Assembly: GCF_000151665.1 (NCBI RefSeq) | Contig: NW_013171827.1 | Location: 1,323,066 to 1,387,065 of the forward strand | Length of the DNA stretch: 64,000 nt | Reading direction: 5' to 3' | DNA from: Blastocystis hominis | Lineage: Eukaryota; Sar; Bigyra; Opalinata; Blastocystidae | Shown: positions 21,473 through 34,600 of the stretch, piece by piece | How positions within the stretch are numbered: the first letter of the stretch is position 1 | Layout of the letters: each line of letters starts with the position of its first letter | Position numbers and translations under genes: made by a program | The notes under the pieces: generated by a model | Database searches by the model: none | Told to the model about the DNA's origin: nothing | Seen by the model: the letters and a program-made list of their open reading frames with translations, nothing else

Positions 21473-22493
21473 ATGAGATCAAGGAACTATGGAAACCAGC
21501 AAAACGAAGAGGTGCCACTTGAGTGATCATCAGTGGATTCAAACGAAACATATACTTCATCGATCTTATCGATTTCTCTTCCAAACAACACAAATCGATA
21601 CAAGAAGTGTTAGGAAGACAAAAGAGTACCGGATTCTACAAGAGTCGTGGATACAAATATGTCCTTGTATGTATTGATGGATATTCGAAATACCTGATGA
21701 CTCGGCGATTGAAGAGCAAGAGTGCCACAGAAGTCACTCAAGCAATGAAGGACATCATTCAGACATATGGTGAATCACCAAAGCATATTTGCTCGGATCG
21801 AGGTACCGAATTCACCAATGCGATCTTTCGTACCAACATCTTGAACAAGTATGACATCACCATGTATCACATGGATTCAGCGAATAAGGCAGTACTAGCT
21901 GAACGAACAATTCGAGATATCAAGAATACATCATGGTTCCATTCAATCAATGGAAAGGTGTATGGTTTGATTTGATCGATGGTGCAGTTCGTAGACATAA
22001 TGCAAGGAAGAACAGAGACATCGGATATACACTTAATGACATTTGGCTTGACAACAACAACAACGATATCTTGTACATGGAGAAAACAGAACCATCCAAC
22101 ATGACAGCAAAGGACACAACACCTCAATTCAAGGTGGGTGATTATGTTGGAGTGACACGAAGACCTCGCATTCTGGAAAAGGGATCATTGACGATCAAAT
22201 GGTCTCAGGACTTGGTTGAAGTTGTTGATATTGACGATCACATCATGCCATTGATGTACGAAGTGAAGAATGTGGAAAGCGATAGCACACAGAAGTGTTA
22301 TGATTGGGAACTACTGGCAAGCAAATGCAAACCACAACCAGCACCACCCATTACTCGATCCAAGAGTGGTAAAGAACCTAATGCATTGAGAGAGGCAGCA
22401 ACATCACATCGACCCATTACGATCATACAGAAGATGAAGAAACAGAAGAAACAACAACAACAACCTGGCTCAAGTGTTCGAAAACGATCGTGA
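21473..22493 (+). pseudogene. Polinton-type integrase, copy A (frameshifted)
   Basis: An N-terminal remnant (MNEIKELWKPAKRRG) is cut by an in-frame TGA, then the core follows: first Asp in YFIDLIDFS, second in CSDRGTEF and Glu in LAERTIRDIK, so the DDE triad is intact. About 10 bp are missing near 21930 relative to copy B, which shifts the frame; the C-terminus continues in another frame with the SH3-like tail (PQFKVGDYVGVTRRP ... KWSQDLVEV) typical of Polinton integrases and ends basic. The N-terminal zinc-finger region of full-length relatives is missing. Broken, not functional as it stands. Confidence 0.75.
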
Positions 22494-22647
22494 TGCTCTT
22501 CACACCTCCCAGACATACAAGAGAAAAGATATTCGCGAATACAGAGATCGTATGACTCTCCCTTGTCCAATCTATTCCATTTATCAGTTTTGTATGGGAA
22601 AGGGTCACAAGATTGTTGAGTGTATCGATGAATGGCACATGGAACAA

Positions 22648-23076
22648 TCACACACCATCCATTGAAACATTCACCTTGTATCCCTTATCCACAATCGATT
22701 CGATGGAATCACAATGTTTGAATGTGGCATCATTCTCATTGTAACATGGAATCGATGTGATTATGAGATATAAAGCAGAAGATAATTCGAATTGGCATTG
22801 ATTATTGAATGGTTGAGTGGATGTGGATGTATGTTCAAACATTATGGTATTATTGACTTTCACAAAACACTCAGAAGGTGTCGTCCATGAATATTGATGA
22901 ACGCCATCCACTGTCTCACACACGAGGACATATTTGCCATCGTTCTCTGGCATATTGATGAGCATGTTGTCGAGTTTCTTGAACGTGTAATTGTTTGGAT
23001 TGCTACTGAATATGTACGACATTGATTGATTCAATTTACTTTGGTTGATTTGGTTCATAGTGTTTGACACATACAC
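22648..23076 (-). CDS. Element-encoded protein, possible structural protein
   Basis: 142 codons, or 135 from the internal MNQINQSKLNQ start. Beta-strand-like pattern (GKYVLVCETVDGVHQYSW, SALYLIITSIPC). A homologue with broken frame lies at 39868-40260 in element B at the same relative position, so the gene belongs to the element. Function not recognised; a virion-type structural protein is a guess from context. Confidence 0.4.
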   Translation of the reverse strand: MYVSNTMNQINQSKLNQSMSYIFSSNPNNYTFKKLDNMLINMPENDGKYVLVCETVDGVHQYSWTTPSECFVKVNNTIMFEHTSTSTQPFNNQCQFELSSALYLIITSIPCYNENDATFKHCDSIESIVDKGYKVNVSMDGV

Positions 23077-23079
23077 TCT

Positions 23080-23400
23080 TCAAACAAGCTCAATTCATAT
23101 TCGAATATGTGAACATGTTGAGTGAGAAACGAGCCAAATCCAAGACCATTGTGGAGTAGAACCTATACTAGTTATTGGCAAACTCGACACATGGCAAATA
23201 TGTGGATACTGGATTGAAACGAATGAAATAGAAGTTCGTCACCACATTGATCGTGTCCATATTATTGAATTTAACTTGATTGGGTTTGAATAGCACAGTC
23301 ATGGACGTGATGTAAGGATCCTTGAACATGGAAGGGTTGGTTTATTCGAATGTATTATTACTAGGTGAACCTTGTATGAGAATGGAGTAATGCATGGGTA
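23080..23400 (-). pseudogene. Degenerate copy of the 38220 element gene
   Basis: On the minus strand the start HYSILIQ and the stretch TVLFKPNQVKFNN are recognisable as the gene at 38220-38772, with at least one in-frame stop. It lies on the opposite strand relative to the integrase when compared with element B, so parts of these elements have been rearranged. Confidence 0.45.
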
Positions 23401-23419
23401 ATCTCTATTTAACAAGGGA

Positions 23420-24840
23420 TGGGACGCGAGGTGATCAATCGCACGATGTGAATAAGCCTATTTTTCGACCTCATTCTTATGAAGGGCAAAAATACAAGCT
23501 GCCCCTGTGAGCAACAAGAAACACTCGTTGCCAGGGATTAGAGGGCGACTTTGATAGGAATCATATTCGCGCTTTCTTCGTCAATTACATACTACTAGCA
23601 CAACTTCAGTAAGGTATTCAAGAAGATAGATAGATAGATATCAATGTCTATCTTCCATCTATATACATATATATACATACATATATCTGAAAAGTAATAG
23701 TTTGATTGTTGCCTCCAACAAATAATCAGTCAGATATGTCTCACAGCTTGATATTGGACAACTACTCATTCCCATAGAATCCATTCTTATGGATTTCAGC
23801 TTTATCATCAACAATACTGATATCACTATTAGTGAGTAATTCTATTCATCCTAATGAGTTGGGAACCAAAGCATTTCACTTTCATCAACCAACTCAAACA
23901 GCAAGTATTATGTATACTATTGTTATTCATGCTCGTAATAGAACAACATTGTGAATCACTTTGTATCCCTATTGAAGTGGTGTACAATTCGATCCTTCCT
24001 TTAAATAGGAGATATTCTGCATTATTTGGCAGGTGGGGGATACTATAAGGGATAGTATCCTCTGGCAATATAACAAACTCTGACTAGGTTCAGAGTGCAT
24101 CAAAACGACAAAAACTGGCACCAACTATCCAAAAACCTAGAAACAGTGGAATATGAACATATCTCTATTTGTTCGTATAAAATATATTATGTAGTCTACC
24201 TTATTTTGCTCAGTTCTTCAACGACACACCCACCTTTCTCACAAACTCTACTATTCGATTCTACTATACACATATCACATATTATTACTATAAATGATAA
24301 CCCAAAAACTGCTTATCGCTAGCTTTTCCATTTTCATTCCTATCATCATCTTCTACATACCCTATTTCTTTCTATCCCATCTAGAGTAGATTCCAAATGA
24401 ATAGAACGAAAAACAAAACGCTTCCACTGGAAACAACACTCTTCGATCTATTCATTCCACAATATCCCATTTCCGCTCATCTCCTTCCACTTCACAGTAA
24501 AAACAACTCCCTCCCTATTCGAAATCTATTCTTCCACTCATACCCAATTTCAACACTATTTTCACAATTGCACAATTCCTGTGTATTTTTGAAATCATTT
24601 GTTTTACAATAAAAGCTATTAGATTCGTCTTACTGGGTTTGAATGTATTCAAAATTTGGAATTGGACTTGTATGTCCTGTCTTTTGTTTTGTTTTCGGAC
24701 TTCTATGTGTTTTTGTGTGTTATGTTATGGGAGTGTAAGTATTGTAGCTGGGATGGGTTCTGTCGTCAAGTTGGTGTGTTTGAAGAAGCTAGTGTAGTGT
24801 GTGCTATCGTATACGTTTGACTAAACTGTGTGTGTGAGAT
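23420..24840. other. Gene-free AT-rich interval
   Basis: No supported gene. Short GATA and ATAC/ATAT runs occur near 23630-23690. The many short ORFs are not conserved in pattern. Confidence 0.5.
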
Positions 24841-27540
24841 ATGCATCGTGAACGCATTCAATACCATAATGGTGGTGGACCCTGGTTCCATTTTTGCTGT
24901 GTGGAGTGTGTTCCGAGTGAGGAATTTCTGTACTTCAAACTGTGCAACGTGGCGAACCCATTCATGGCATGTGGGACCGCGGATACATGGAGATAACTTG
25001 CAACGTGGGAGGTATCTGGTACAGGCACGACGTTCTTGCCTAGGATATCTGTTCTGTTTCTCGTATTTTCATTTTCATATTGTGAGGTGGTAGAGTGTGG
25101 TAGAGAGAACGGATTTGCGATGAGTGAAAGGGCAAACTATGGGAGCAAGACCTGTAGGTTTGTAGAAGCGGAGCGTGTGTGGAACTTGGGAGAATGGGAC
25201 AAGAAGGCGGAGTATGCGAACTGCTGTGGGTACGGTCCTCGCCTCTGATTGATGGGAGCCGAGTGAACTGGAATGGGCAGTGGGAGCAGGCGAGTTCCAA
25301 GACGGTGCAGTTGTGCATTTGTGGGTCTGTGGAGCATGGGAAGGTGGAGGTGTGCGTGGTGCGGGCGTGTGGGAAGTGGTGGAATGGAAGAGAGGTGAGG
25401 TGCGTGGCGGTGGTGTGCCCCGCGGACGAAGCGGCGGGGTAGCCGGAAGGGCACTTGGGGCAAGTGTTGGATACGAAGTGCGATGTGGACTAGCGGGGCA
25501 TGATCACGGATGGGTGCAACGCCTATCAGCAGTGGGAATCGATCGATCGATCGATAGGGGACGGGCTCCTGCCAGCCCATCCTGCCGATGCTGCGCTGCG
25601 TGGCGGGCGATGGGGCGAGGGACGTGGCGCTGTGGACGATGGGAGATGGGAAGCAATCCACGATGTACTGCACGAGCAATGTGGGCGTGGACGAGGTGAT
25701 CAACGACCCATTCGAGCCCATGAACATCCACATCGTGTTTGAATTGGCCGAGGCCACGTTCTCCTATCCCACCACCGCGATCTCCATCTCCGACTACACC
25801 ATTGCCTTCGCCTTCGCCTTCGCGTTCGCCTTCGATGGCTCCTTCCCGCGGTTCTGCGAAGGCACGCACGCTCTACATCAATGCCAACAGGTTGGTGTCC
25901 CGAAACGGCCTCCCCTTCCCCGCGGAAACCCTCATCGCGACCTTCTCGACCCGCGCCGGCGTTCGGTTGGCGTTCGGTTGGCGTTCGGTTGGCGTTCGGT
26001 TGTGGCCTGCTCGGATTGTGGAGAGCGCGATTGGTATGAGGGAAGTGGAGTAGGCGCAGCGCAGCGCAGCGTGTCTGTGCAGATGGAGGTTCCCTGGAGC
26101 AGTGGCATCTCCGATGAAGCCCCGATGGATGGCCTTGATGGGCAGCAATGTGCAGAGCCAGTTCTTCGAGACGCGCTCCGTGTTGGTGGCGGGCGCCATT
26201 GTGAACAGCGTTATGGCCATCAGCTGGCGTGTCCGCAAGGGCGCCTCCTGGTCCGCCTTCGCGTCCTTCTCCGTCTACCGCCCCGTCGTGCTGCTGCCTC
26301 CCTCCCTCCGCGCCCGTCGTGCTGCTGCCGCCTTCGAAGCCACGCAGGTGCGCTGGGTCTGGTGAGTGGTGGCGAGCTCTTCGTGCAGGCCATTGGTTGG
26401 CTCCCACTCCCAGCTCTTCGCCGCCGACGCGCTCCTCCAAGAGGGCGACGTCCAGCAAGACGAGCTCTCTCTCGATGCGTGCGTGGCCTACTGGGTGCGC
26501 GTGGCGCTGTGCTCCGCCGCGTGCTCCATCCTCTCCGAGGCCTCCTCTCCCATCACCCTCGCCGCGTATGTCGTCGCGCCCGGCGCGGTGCAGAACCTCG
26601 AGGTGGCCGCGCTCTCCTCGACCTCGCTGCGCGTGCAGTGGGCAGAGCCGGCGGAGCTGGGCGGCGCCAGCATTCGGTACTACGTGGTGCGACGCTCGTG
26701 GATGGCGTCGATGGCCGTGATCCAGAGCGAGAGCGAGAGCGAGAGCGAGAGCGAGGTCGCCAGCACGAACTGCTTCCTGGACCTGCAGAGCGTGCAGAGC
26801 GTGCAGAGCGTGCAGAGCGTGCAGAGCGTGCAGCACGCGCCCATCTATCTGAGCGTGGCCGCGTTCAACGGGTATCTCTCCCGCCAAGAGAAGATCCCCG
26901 CGGTTCTGTATGCGGTGTGTGTGGAATCAGGCGGAGGGCATTGAGTGGGACTGTGCGATGGCGATTACCGGATCCTTCCATGATCTCTGCACCGCCACGT
27001 GCGAGCTTCGCGCTCCCGCGACTTCCTCCTTCCTCCTTCCGCCGAACCGTCTGGTTCCCCGCGGGACGCGATGTGTGGGACGTGTTGGAGGGTGGGATCC
27101 CCGCGACTTCCTACACGCTGGAGTGCGTCCCGAGCGAAGTGGGCAGTGCCGAGTGGATGGGCAGGCAATTCGGAGTGTCCACGATGGCCACGTCGGAATT
27201 CGTTGGGTGTTGGTGGTGGACGGCGAGCCAACCTCCTCGCTCACCGGTTCGCTCTGGGTGTGGGTGTGGGTGTGGGTGTGAGTGAGCAGGAATCTGGTGG
27301 GCGATGGGGTGGGGTCCGTGGCTCCCTACGAAGGTGTGCAGAGTCGACCGGGCTCTCTGGATCTCTTCCTGTCCAACTGGGCGCAGAACGCCACCGTGGT
27401 CTCCGTCACACAGCCCCTCCGCCTCCGCCTCCGCCTCCGCCTCCGCTTCCGCTTCGCCTACGACGTGACCGGCGCGCTCATCCGCGCCCACCTCGTCGAT
27501 CACGCCTGGTGCGCCGTGGGTCGCGATGTTTCCACGTTTC
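24841..27540 (+). CDS. Fibronectin type III domain protein, GC-rich, many tiny introns
   Basis: The plus strand keeps protein-like sequence that hops frames at short GT-AG introns; supported ones are 25389-25418, 25471-25500 (30 nt each), about 25532-25557, about 26363-26389 and about 26911-26941. The N-terminal part is Cys-rich (FHFCCVECVPSEEF, YGSKTCRFVEAERVWN). The C-terminal part has FN3 features: PGAVQNLEVAALSSTSLRVQW, GGASIRYYVVRR, YLSVAAFNGY and a second unit around GGIPATSYTLECV. Repeat tracts encode Ala-Phe, Glu-Ser and Val-Gln-Ser runs. A triple 11-bp GTTGGCGTTCG repeat near 25970 is not a multiple of three, and one junction near 25850 could not be closed, so the gene may be damaged. 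FN3 domains mediate adhesion or binding; function unknown. Base composition differs sharply from the AT-rich flanks. Ends approximate. Confidence 0.5.
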
Positions 27541-27544
27541 CACG

Positions 27545-28570
27545 ATCCAGACCGATTTGGCAGTTGCTGAGAGAAAGAAAGAGAGAGAAATGGTTGCGGT
27601 GTTTGGTTTGGAAGATGGATGGATGGATGGATGGATGGATGGATGGAATTGTAGAGATGTGGAATGGTTGAAGCGTTGTAGGATTTGAATGAGAATCGAA
27701 AATGTGTTTAGGAAGGAAGGAAAATGTAGATTTAGAGTGTGTAGGGTGTTGGAATGATTTAGAAACATGAACAGAATAATCCAGAACGAGGAACCAAACG
27801 ACTCTAGTTGATAATAATAATAATAATAGAGTGCTGTGAGTTGATAGTTGAAACAAAGAAAGATAGATAGAAAGATAGAAAGAAAGTGTATTTAGAGTTA
27901 GTTGGTTGGTTTAGGATAAGGAAATGATAGAAAATGGAGTGAATGGTTAACGATGTGCGAAGATAGGTTCTTTGTGTGAAAATCACTGGATCAAAACCAA
28001 TTTCCATTCCATTCCATTCGATTTGATTTACTAGTTTTACTAGTTTGAATTGCTTTCAAACCCAACCATTCCCAAGTCAAAATGATTTTGCTAGAATCAT
28101 GGATGGATAGATTGGATTATCGAAATAATAAAGATAATGATAATGATAATATAGACTATTTAGACAAAGTGGAGTGAACAACCAAATCCTTGCTTCATAA
28201 CACGATTTCACTATGATATCATAAATATACAACCTATACAGACATAGTAGACAACAAAATGGACTTTTCCATTCTGAGTGTTTCCAAACAATCCTGATAT
28301 TATTAATATTATAAATATCTATACCTCCGAACTATTTCAACCACAAAAATGTGAACAAAATGATGCGAAACACAAGTGAGTACTTCACTTGGAAATCTTG
28401 GATCCAATGTGTATATGGTCGCACTCTACCATAATTTTTTAATATGAAGAATACTTAGGTGTACGGCAATAAACTGATCTCTCTGTTTTCTTCATAAATT
28501 CTTTATATTTGGCTACAAATTACGGGTTCAAAGAGTAGAGGATAAGGATATGTGATTCCAAATAGGTAGA
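27545..28570. other. Gene-free interval with GATG tetranucleotide repeat
   Basis: A (GATG)n tract near 27615-27645 and AT-rich DNA after 27700. No supported gene. Confidence 0.5.
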
Positions 28571-29312
28571 ATGGAAGAACTTAAGGGAAGCGAATTTCTC
28601 CTGGGCGGTTACATAACGCTTGGTGAAGCAAAGAAAATCACTATTGGAGGCTGCAAGTATAGCCTCCAATATTATCAAGGCGATCACGAGGATGAATACA
28701 CGTTGACGAGAGCTGGGAAGGTTTGCCTATTCCAAAATGGCATAATGAAGATGTGCTTTGAGGTAGATGCGAACGGGAGCGAAATCGGTGACTTTACCCG
28801 ATTTGAAAATGGATGCGTCGCATTTGTGCAGTCCTTCGATGAAATCTGGGACAGAAAGAATTTTCATCGTATAATAAACCATGTCCGAGGCGAGCGAATG
28901 GAAATCTATTTGCATGCGAGTGATCACCTGATTTATCATGGTGAATTCAATGAGAAGCGAGAACGAGAAGGATGGGGCATCGCGTATGACGAAAAAACGG
29001 GTACCATGCTGCTCGAGGGAATATGGAAGGGAAACAAGCTGGTGGAGATCATCCGCAAAATCGAAGGAGCCATTATGATTGAGTTCAAGCGAAACGGTGA
29101 CAACGCCATCGCTTCGAATCGAATTCCCCTGTATGTGGGTGAATTCGTGTATGATGAATCGAAAGAATCGTTTCTTCGAAATGGTCGAGGATACTGGATC
29201 GATGAAGAAACTCGGATTGCTACTCGCGAAGTGGAATGGAAAGATGGAGTGGAAGTGAGTGGAAGAGATCTCTATGATGGATGGCATATTCATTCATTCA
29301 TTCACTCAATAT
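28571..29312 (+). CDS. MORN-repeat protein
   Basis: Single exon of 247 codons. MORN-type units occur at about residues 118-150 (HLIYHGEFNEKREREGWG) and 193-220 (LYVGEFVYDE ... RNGRGYWIDEE), with a glycine-rich N-terminal part that probably forms related strands. MORN repeats usually mediate membrane or protein contacts. The frame passes ATA then T at 29312, four bases before a variant octamer TGTTTATT (29317-29324); polyadenylation there would give TAA. Otherwise translation would run on through a low-complexity stretch to TAA at 29342. It lies just upstream of the MORN+LRR copy 2 and is a distant relative by domain type only. Confidence 0.65.
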
Positions 29313-30063
29313 TACTTGTTTATTATATACTATTGCTATGGTAATCACATCGCATTTCACATTGTTTTGTTGATCAAATAGAAAGCAAGGTTTTCATTCA
29401 TAGGATCCACACATTCCATCCATTATCATATTACTCAATCGATTGTTTTGTTTAATGATACTATGATTCCTATTCACCATTTCAATCTATGAACCACATT
29501 TCTTTCTCTGCAATATCATTCTTTGTACTCAATATGGATGATCATTGTGACAGAAGAGAATCGAAGTATCAACAGAGAATCAATACAATAAACCACTTGT
29601 CAAATAGAAATGATGGATTTTGCATTCTACATATTACTGCCATACTCTCTATTACGAATCTAGCCATTCCAACAGTATTCACTATTATGAGTTCGATTGT
29701 TGCAAAACAAGATCAACTACCACATAATTGATATATTTTGAAGAACATATATCCATTATAGACTTAATAGAACAGCCATTCTGACATGAGAGAGTAAAGG
29801 TGATCAAAATGCGTAAAAATATACAATTATAGCTATAAGTAACTAAATATAACACAAGAATAAATGAATAGATAGAAATGCACCAAAATAAAGAAAAATA
29901 GAAATGGGTGGAGAAAATGAGATATTATTATATGTATTCTAGTTTATAACATACCAGCATATCAAAGCCATACACAATAATCCATAACGTGTGTATTATC
30001 GAGAAATAATGAAACAGATCTTGTTTCCAAAATAACCGTTTTACCACATTTCTTTTCATTTCC

Positions 30064-31591
30064 ATGCAAAACATTGTTGATTTTGTCAATTTTGCTATCA
30101 GTAACTATCATATTGATAGTTCCATTATCCAAAATGCGCAGGGATTCTTGGGTAAAAAATGGAAACCAAATGGCTGGATTTCACTCATATTGAGTAATAG
30201 AGAATGTGTAGTATTGAAATTCGATAATGGAATATTCATGAATCAAGGATTTGTACTCAATGAACAGAAAGTGTTGAAAGTGTTTGGAAATCATCAATTT
30301 GGTACTATTTCATATAATGAAGAACAATCCATAGAAATAGTAGTAGAAGGAATCGTGGATTTGGATCATGGAAGTCGATTTGAAGGATTGATATTGACAG
30401 AAAACAAGTTGGGAATTCCATTTGGATATGGTGAAATGTATGATGATGATGGAATATTGGTGTACAAGGGCATAATGATCAATTGGAAACGATTTGGCTA
30501 TGGAACGAGTTATCATAATAATGGATGTATTGAATATGAAGGATATTGGTGTGATGATAATCGATTTGGAATTGGAAAAGTGTATGATCGATATGGTAAA
30601 TTAGTGAATGAATGTGAATGGTATAATGGAATTGAATGTGACATTGATGAAAAATATGAAGGCGATGGCAGCAAACCAATGAATATCGGAATGAAACATT
30701 TGAAACTGACTGACAATTGTGTATTGGTTGATTGGGATGTTTCATTGTTGTATAATTTGGAATCAATCGAAATCGGCAATGAATGTTTTGAATCAGTGCA
30801 AACATTCAAAATCGATGGATTGAATCGATTGAAAACTATCAAAATCGGAAGCAATTCTTTTACTCAGGAAAAGAATGATTGGGGATATGATGAATCGAAA
30901 TCATTCCACATATTGAATTGTGGATCATTGGAATCCATTCAAATTGGTGAATATAGTTTCAGTGATTTTGCTGGTGACTTTGAATTGAAGAATCTACCAC
31001 AATTACAATCCATTCAAATTGGGACAATTGGAAGTGGGTCATACAATTTCTATTACAGTTCATTTGTGATTCGAGGTATTGATATGATATTGAATATTTG
31101 TATAATGCATAGATCTTCCAAATTTACAATCCATTAGATTAGGTTATTATGCATTCTGTAGGTCCTTATCAACAATAATTGAAAGTATTGAATGAATTCA
31201 AATGAAATGATTGATGTAGATCTTCCATCATTACAATCCATTCAACTCGGTCATGAAGCACTTGAAGGAATATGGGATGATTCAAGTTCATTGATAATGC
31301 GAAGTAATAATGAATTGATTGGTTATGATTTGTTTTGTAGATCTTCCAAATCTAACATCAATAATTTCTGTTGGATATAGTTTCCGTAATCCTCGTGTAG
31401 TGACATTGACAAGTATTTCTGAATATTGAATATTGATAGTATTTAGATATTCCAAATCTTCAAAATGTCAAACTACATGGTTCATTCGATTATGTTCGAT
31501 CGAAATCAATTTGGAGTATAGTTTGATTGATTTGATTTGATTCATAGATGTTTCTTCCATTCTCGCTGATCTTATTCAAATCAAGCAATAA
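30064..31591 (+). CDS. MORN + leucine-rich-repeat protein (copy 2, no Ser-Asp tail)
   Basis: Paralogue of the 12973 gene with the same six-exon structure (introns 31076-31112, 31185-31219, 31304-31340, 31413-31446, 31516-31547) and exactly the same LRR exon lengths (72, 84, 72, 69 nt). It encodes 450 aa. The N-terminal exon is nearly identical (MQNIVDFVNF ... [15 protein letters not shown]), and the MORN and LRR motifs are conserved. The last exon reads VSSILADLIQIKQ and stops at TAA 31589, so the Ser-Asp tail of copy 1 is absent. TGTTTGTT at 31671 ends the gene. 29345-30063 upstream is AT-rich with no supported gene. Confidence 0.8.
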
Positions 31592-31670
31592 ATCTATAAT
31601 TTTGATTTGATTTGATTTGTTCAGTGATTCGCCATTGTTTAGGAACATTTCCATTGATTGATTGCTTGAT

Positions 31671-31678
31671 TGTTTGTT
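31671..31678 (+). terminator. TGTTTGTT 3'-end motif of LRR copy 2
   Basis: Octamer about 80 nt after the TAA, in a similar context to that of copy 1. Confidence 0.5.
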
Positions 31679-31679
31679 T

Positions 31680-34600
31680 CAAACCGATTCTTGATCACAA
31701 TTCATGATTCTATAATTATCAAAATATCATTCCTGCTTGATTATTATGATGATCTTCTTTACCATTTTAACAATGATACTGAATTATGATTGTTGTTTCA
31801 ATCAATCAATCATTGTTTTCGATCATCATTATTATCATTATTAATATTACCAATGACCCAATGATCACATTTGCAACATCGACAAATGATGAACCCAATC
31901 TACCAATAATAATATACAAATGATGGTAGGAATAGATTTGACTTGGGATTTGTTCAATTTTGATAGGAAACGGCTTGCTTCGAATAATAATAATAATAAT
32001 CATAATAATCATGAATAATAAGATTGGATTTGCTAGTGACACAATGGAATGGTTGGAATCGATTGATATTGGATGATTCTTCACATTTGTGAATCCATTG
32101 TTAAATCGGTAGATAATACAATACAATACAATACAATACAATGGAATGATTGAAATTGAATTAGAATATTGATTTTGACTAATGGAATAGAATTCGATCA
32201 TTGTATACATAGAATAGAATAGAATCAAATAGAGGTGAAATGGATAAAACAAGGCAATGAAACTAGAATAGAATAGAATAGAATAGTATAGAATAGAATC
32301 CGATTGAATAGCATTGGATATCATATTGGATTCACCATTCAATCAATCCAACTATCTATCATTTGTTTGTTTGTTTGTTTGTTTGTTTATCAATGAGTCA
32401 CAAAACATGGATTTATCAATTTGATAATAATGGAATCAAATCGGATGTGTTTGATACTTGCTAGTTGTAGTTAGTAGTAATATCAATCGTGGTTTCACAA
32501 TTCGATATTTGGATGGAATGTCGTATTCTTCAATATCACACAAACCACTCATTCAATCACTCATTCACTCAATCAATGGATGAAAGATAGCTGATTCAAA
32601 ATGCAAATGAATGTTGAATATCGTAAAGAATCAATTCATCATTCACACTCAATAATACTGATAAGAATAGAAAGGCTCTTCAATCCATTGATCGATTGAA
32701 TGAATGAATGAATGGTGTGTATTTGGTTAGTTTTCGATCTCCATTCATCATTATTATTATTATGATTGTATGACCATCCACATTATTCATCGGTCTATTT
32801 CAGCATATTGAATATCATTAGATCATTTTGGTATTGTTGATCATGAATAGAATGATTGGATAGGATCGATCAATCAGAATCAGAATCAGATTGATGATGA
32901 GTATTCAACCATCAATCCTCGTGATTATTATTATTATTATTATTAGTAGTAGTAGTAGTATTTGCTTTTGTATTTTTATTTGTATTTGTTCGATTTTCAA
33001 TGATAATGAATGGATCGAATGATTCATTGATAGCGATCCAATCGACTGATAGAATTATACAATTGATTCGATCGAATCCAAATGGAACAATCACTCAAAC
33101 ACATTGTAGTCTCAATGGTTGTTTTGCAATTGAATCGATCGAGATTCATGAAATCATTATGTTCGATCATTGTATTAGCTGGAATCAGCATTTGATAATC
33201 ACAATACAATAATGAGGCATATTGTGAGAACCATTTGTGTTGTGGTTTGAATATGAGTAGTTTGATAATGGGTTTTCTTGGAATCCATTGTTTGATTGTA
33301 TATTCAATATGCTGTTTGTGATTTAACACCGATGAATCCACAAATCACATACTTCGAATGAATCTTGATCGAACGACTTCAATCGAATCGTTTTGACAAG
33401 ATTCATTGCACTTAATCCAATTGAATCAATAGGAATCGACACAATCCATATTTGTATGTTGAGATAGTATTAATTTGGATAATACTCAATGATTCATTAT
33501 TCTTTTGTTTTCTTTTTGTTTTCTTTGTTTTGTTTTGATGTTGCTTATCTATTTTTGATTATCCCATTTTTCAGTTGTTGTTGTTGTTGTTGTTGTTGTT
33601 GTTATTGTTATTGTTTTTCAACTTTTGGAATTGATTGTAGTTCATTTCATTATTTCATTTTCGATTTTGATTTTTAGTTTATTCTTGTTTGTTTTGCTAT
33701 TCTTTAGTTTTCTTTGTTTCTCATTTTCTTACATTTGTGCATTTTATTCCTCTTCATTTTTCTTCTTTTGTTTTCTTTTGTATCATATGATTCTAATTTG
33801 TTTTTAGTTTTTCTTTTTTGAATTTTCTTTTTCTTTATTCTTTTCTTTGTATATTCTAACATTCATCTTATTATTCACTATCCACAGGACAAATTGGATT
33901 GTGTCGATTCTTATTGATTCAATTCTCATAAGGAAATATGTGATTATTTGTTTGGATTGTTCCATGTTTTGTTTTGCTTATTTCTGTTTGTTTTCTGTTC
34001 ATCATCATCATTATTATTATTATTATATATCCATTTTAACCAATCATAGAATCAATCATGTGCCATCAGTTTGAAACAACAATACAAATTCCACAGATCA
34101 TTGTAAAATGAACCAGATAGAATTGTTCCAATCATAATCAATCGAAATGTGTTCCTATTAAACGAATCAAATCAAATCAAATCAAATCACCTAACAAGAT
34201 AATATAAGATAAGCTTAGACTTACCAAATGGAATTGAAATCTATGAAAATCATATGAAATCAATTCCATTCTATTTATCAACAATACTCGAATCGATTTC
34301 GATTGAACATACCCCAATGATACAAGTAGATTGACATTTTGAAACAGATTTGGAATATCTATTTACCATCTCTATTCAATATTTAGATCCACTTTCCAAT
34401 GTCACCAAAACGAGGACAACAGAAACTCCATTATACAGAAGTTAGTGATGTTAGACTTGGAAGATCCAAAGCAAATCATAACCAATCAATTCATTATTAC
34501 TTCGAAGTGTCAATGAAGTTGAATCATCATCATCCCATCTTTCTCCCCTACCTTCCAGTATCCCATATCATATGACACATATTGTTTTTTTCTTATTCAT

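Larger units (their letters stand above)
20700..23420. mobile_element. Decayed Polinton/Maverick-like element A
   Basis: An integrase with retroviral-type DDE core and SH3-like tail (plus strand) is flanked by small ORFs on the minus strand, none of which resemble host genes. About 1.8 kb (21430-23255) is closely repeated at 38680-40446 in the same orientation. Terminal inverted repeats and target-site duplications were not found, so the ends are approximate. Polymerase, ATPase and capsid genes are absent or unrecognisable, so this is a fragment. Confidence 0.55.

Noticed and set aside
25700-26887. Minus-strand ORF of 395 codons across the FN3 gene
   Set aside because: His/Arg/Ala-rich and repetitive. 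FN3 features and workable introns are on the plus strand.
31304-31340. A 19-nt intron in LRR copy 2 (31322-31340)
   Set aside because: Using the upstream GT at 31304 gives a 37-nt intron that matches the 36-nt intron at the same place in copy 1.
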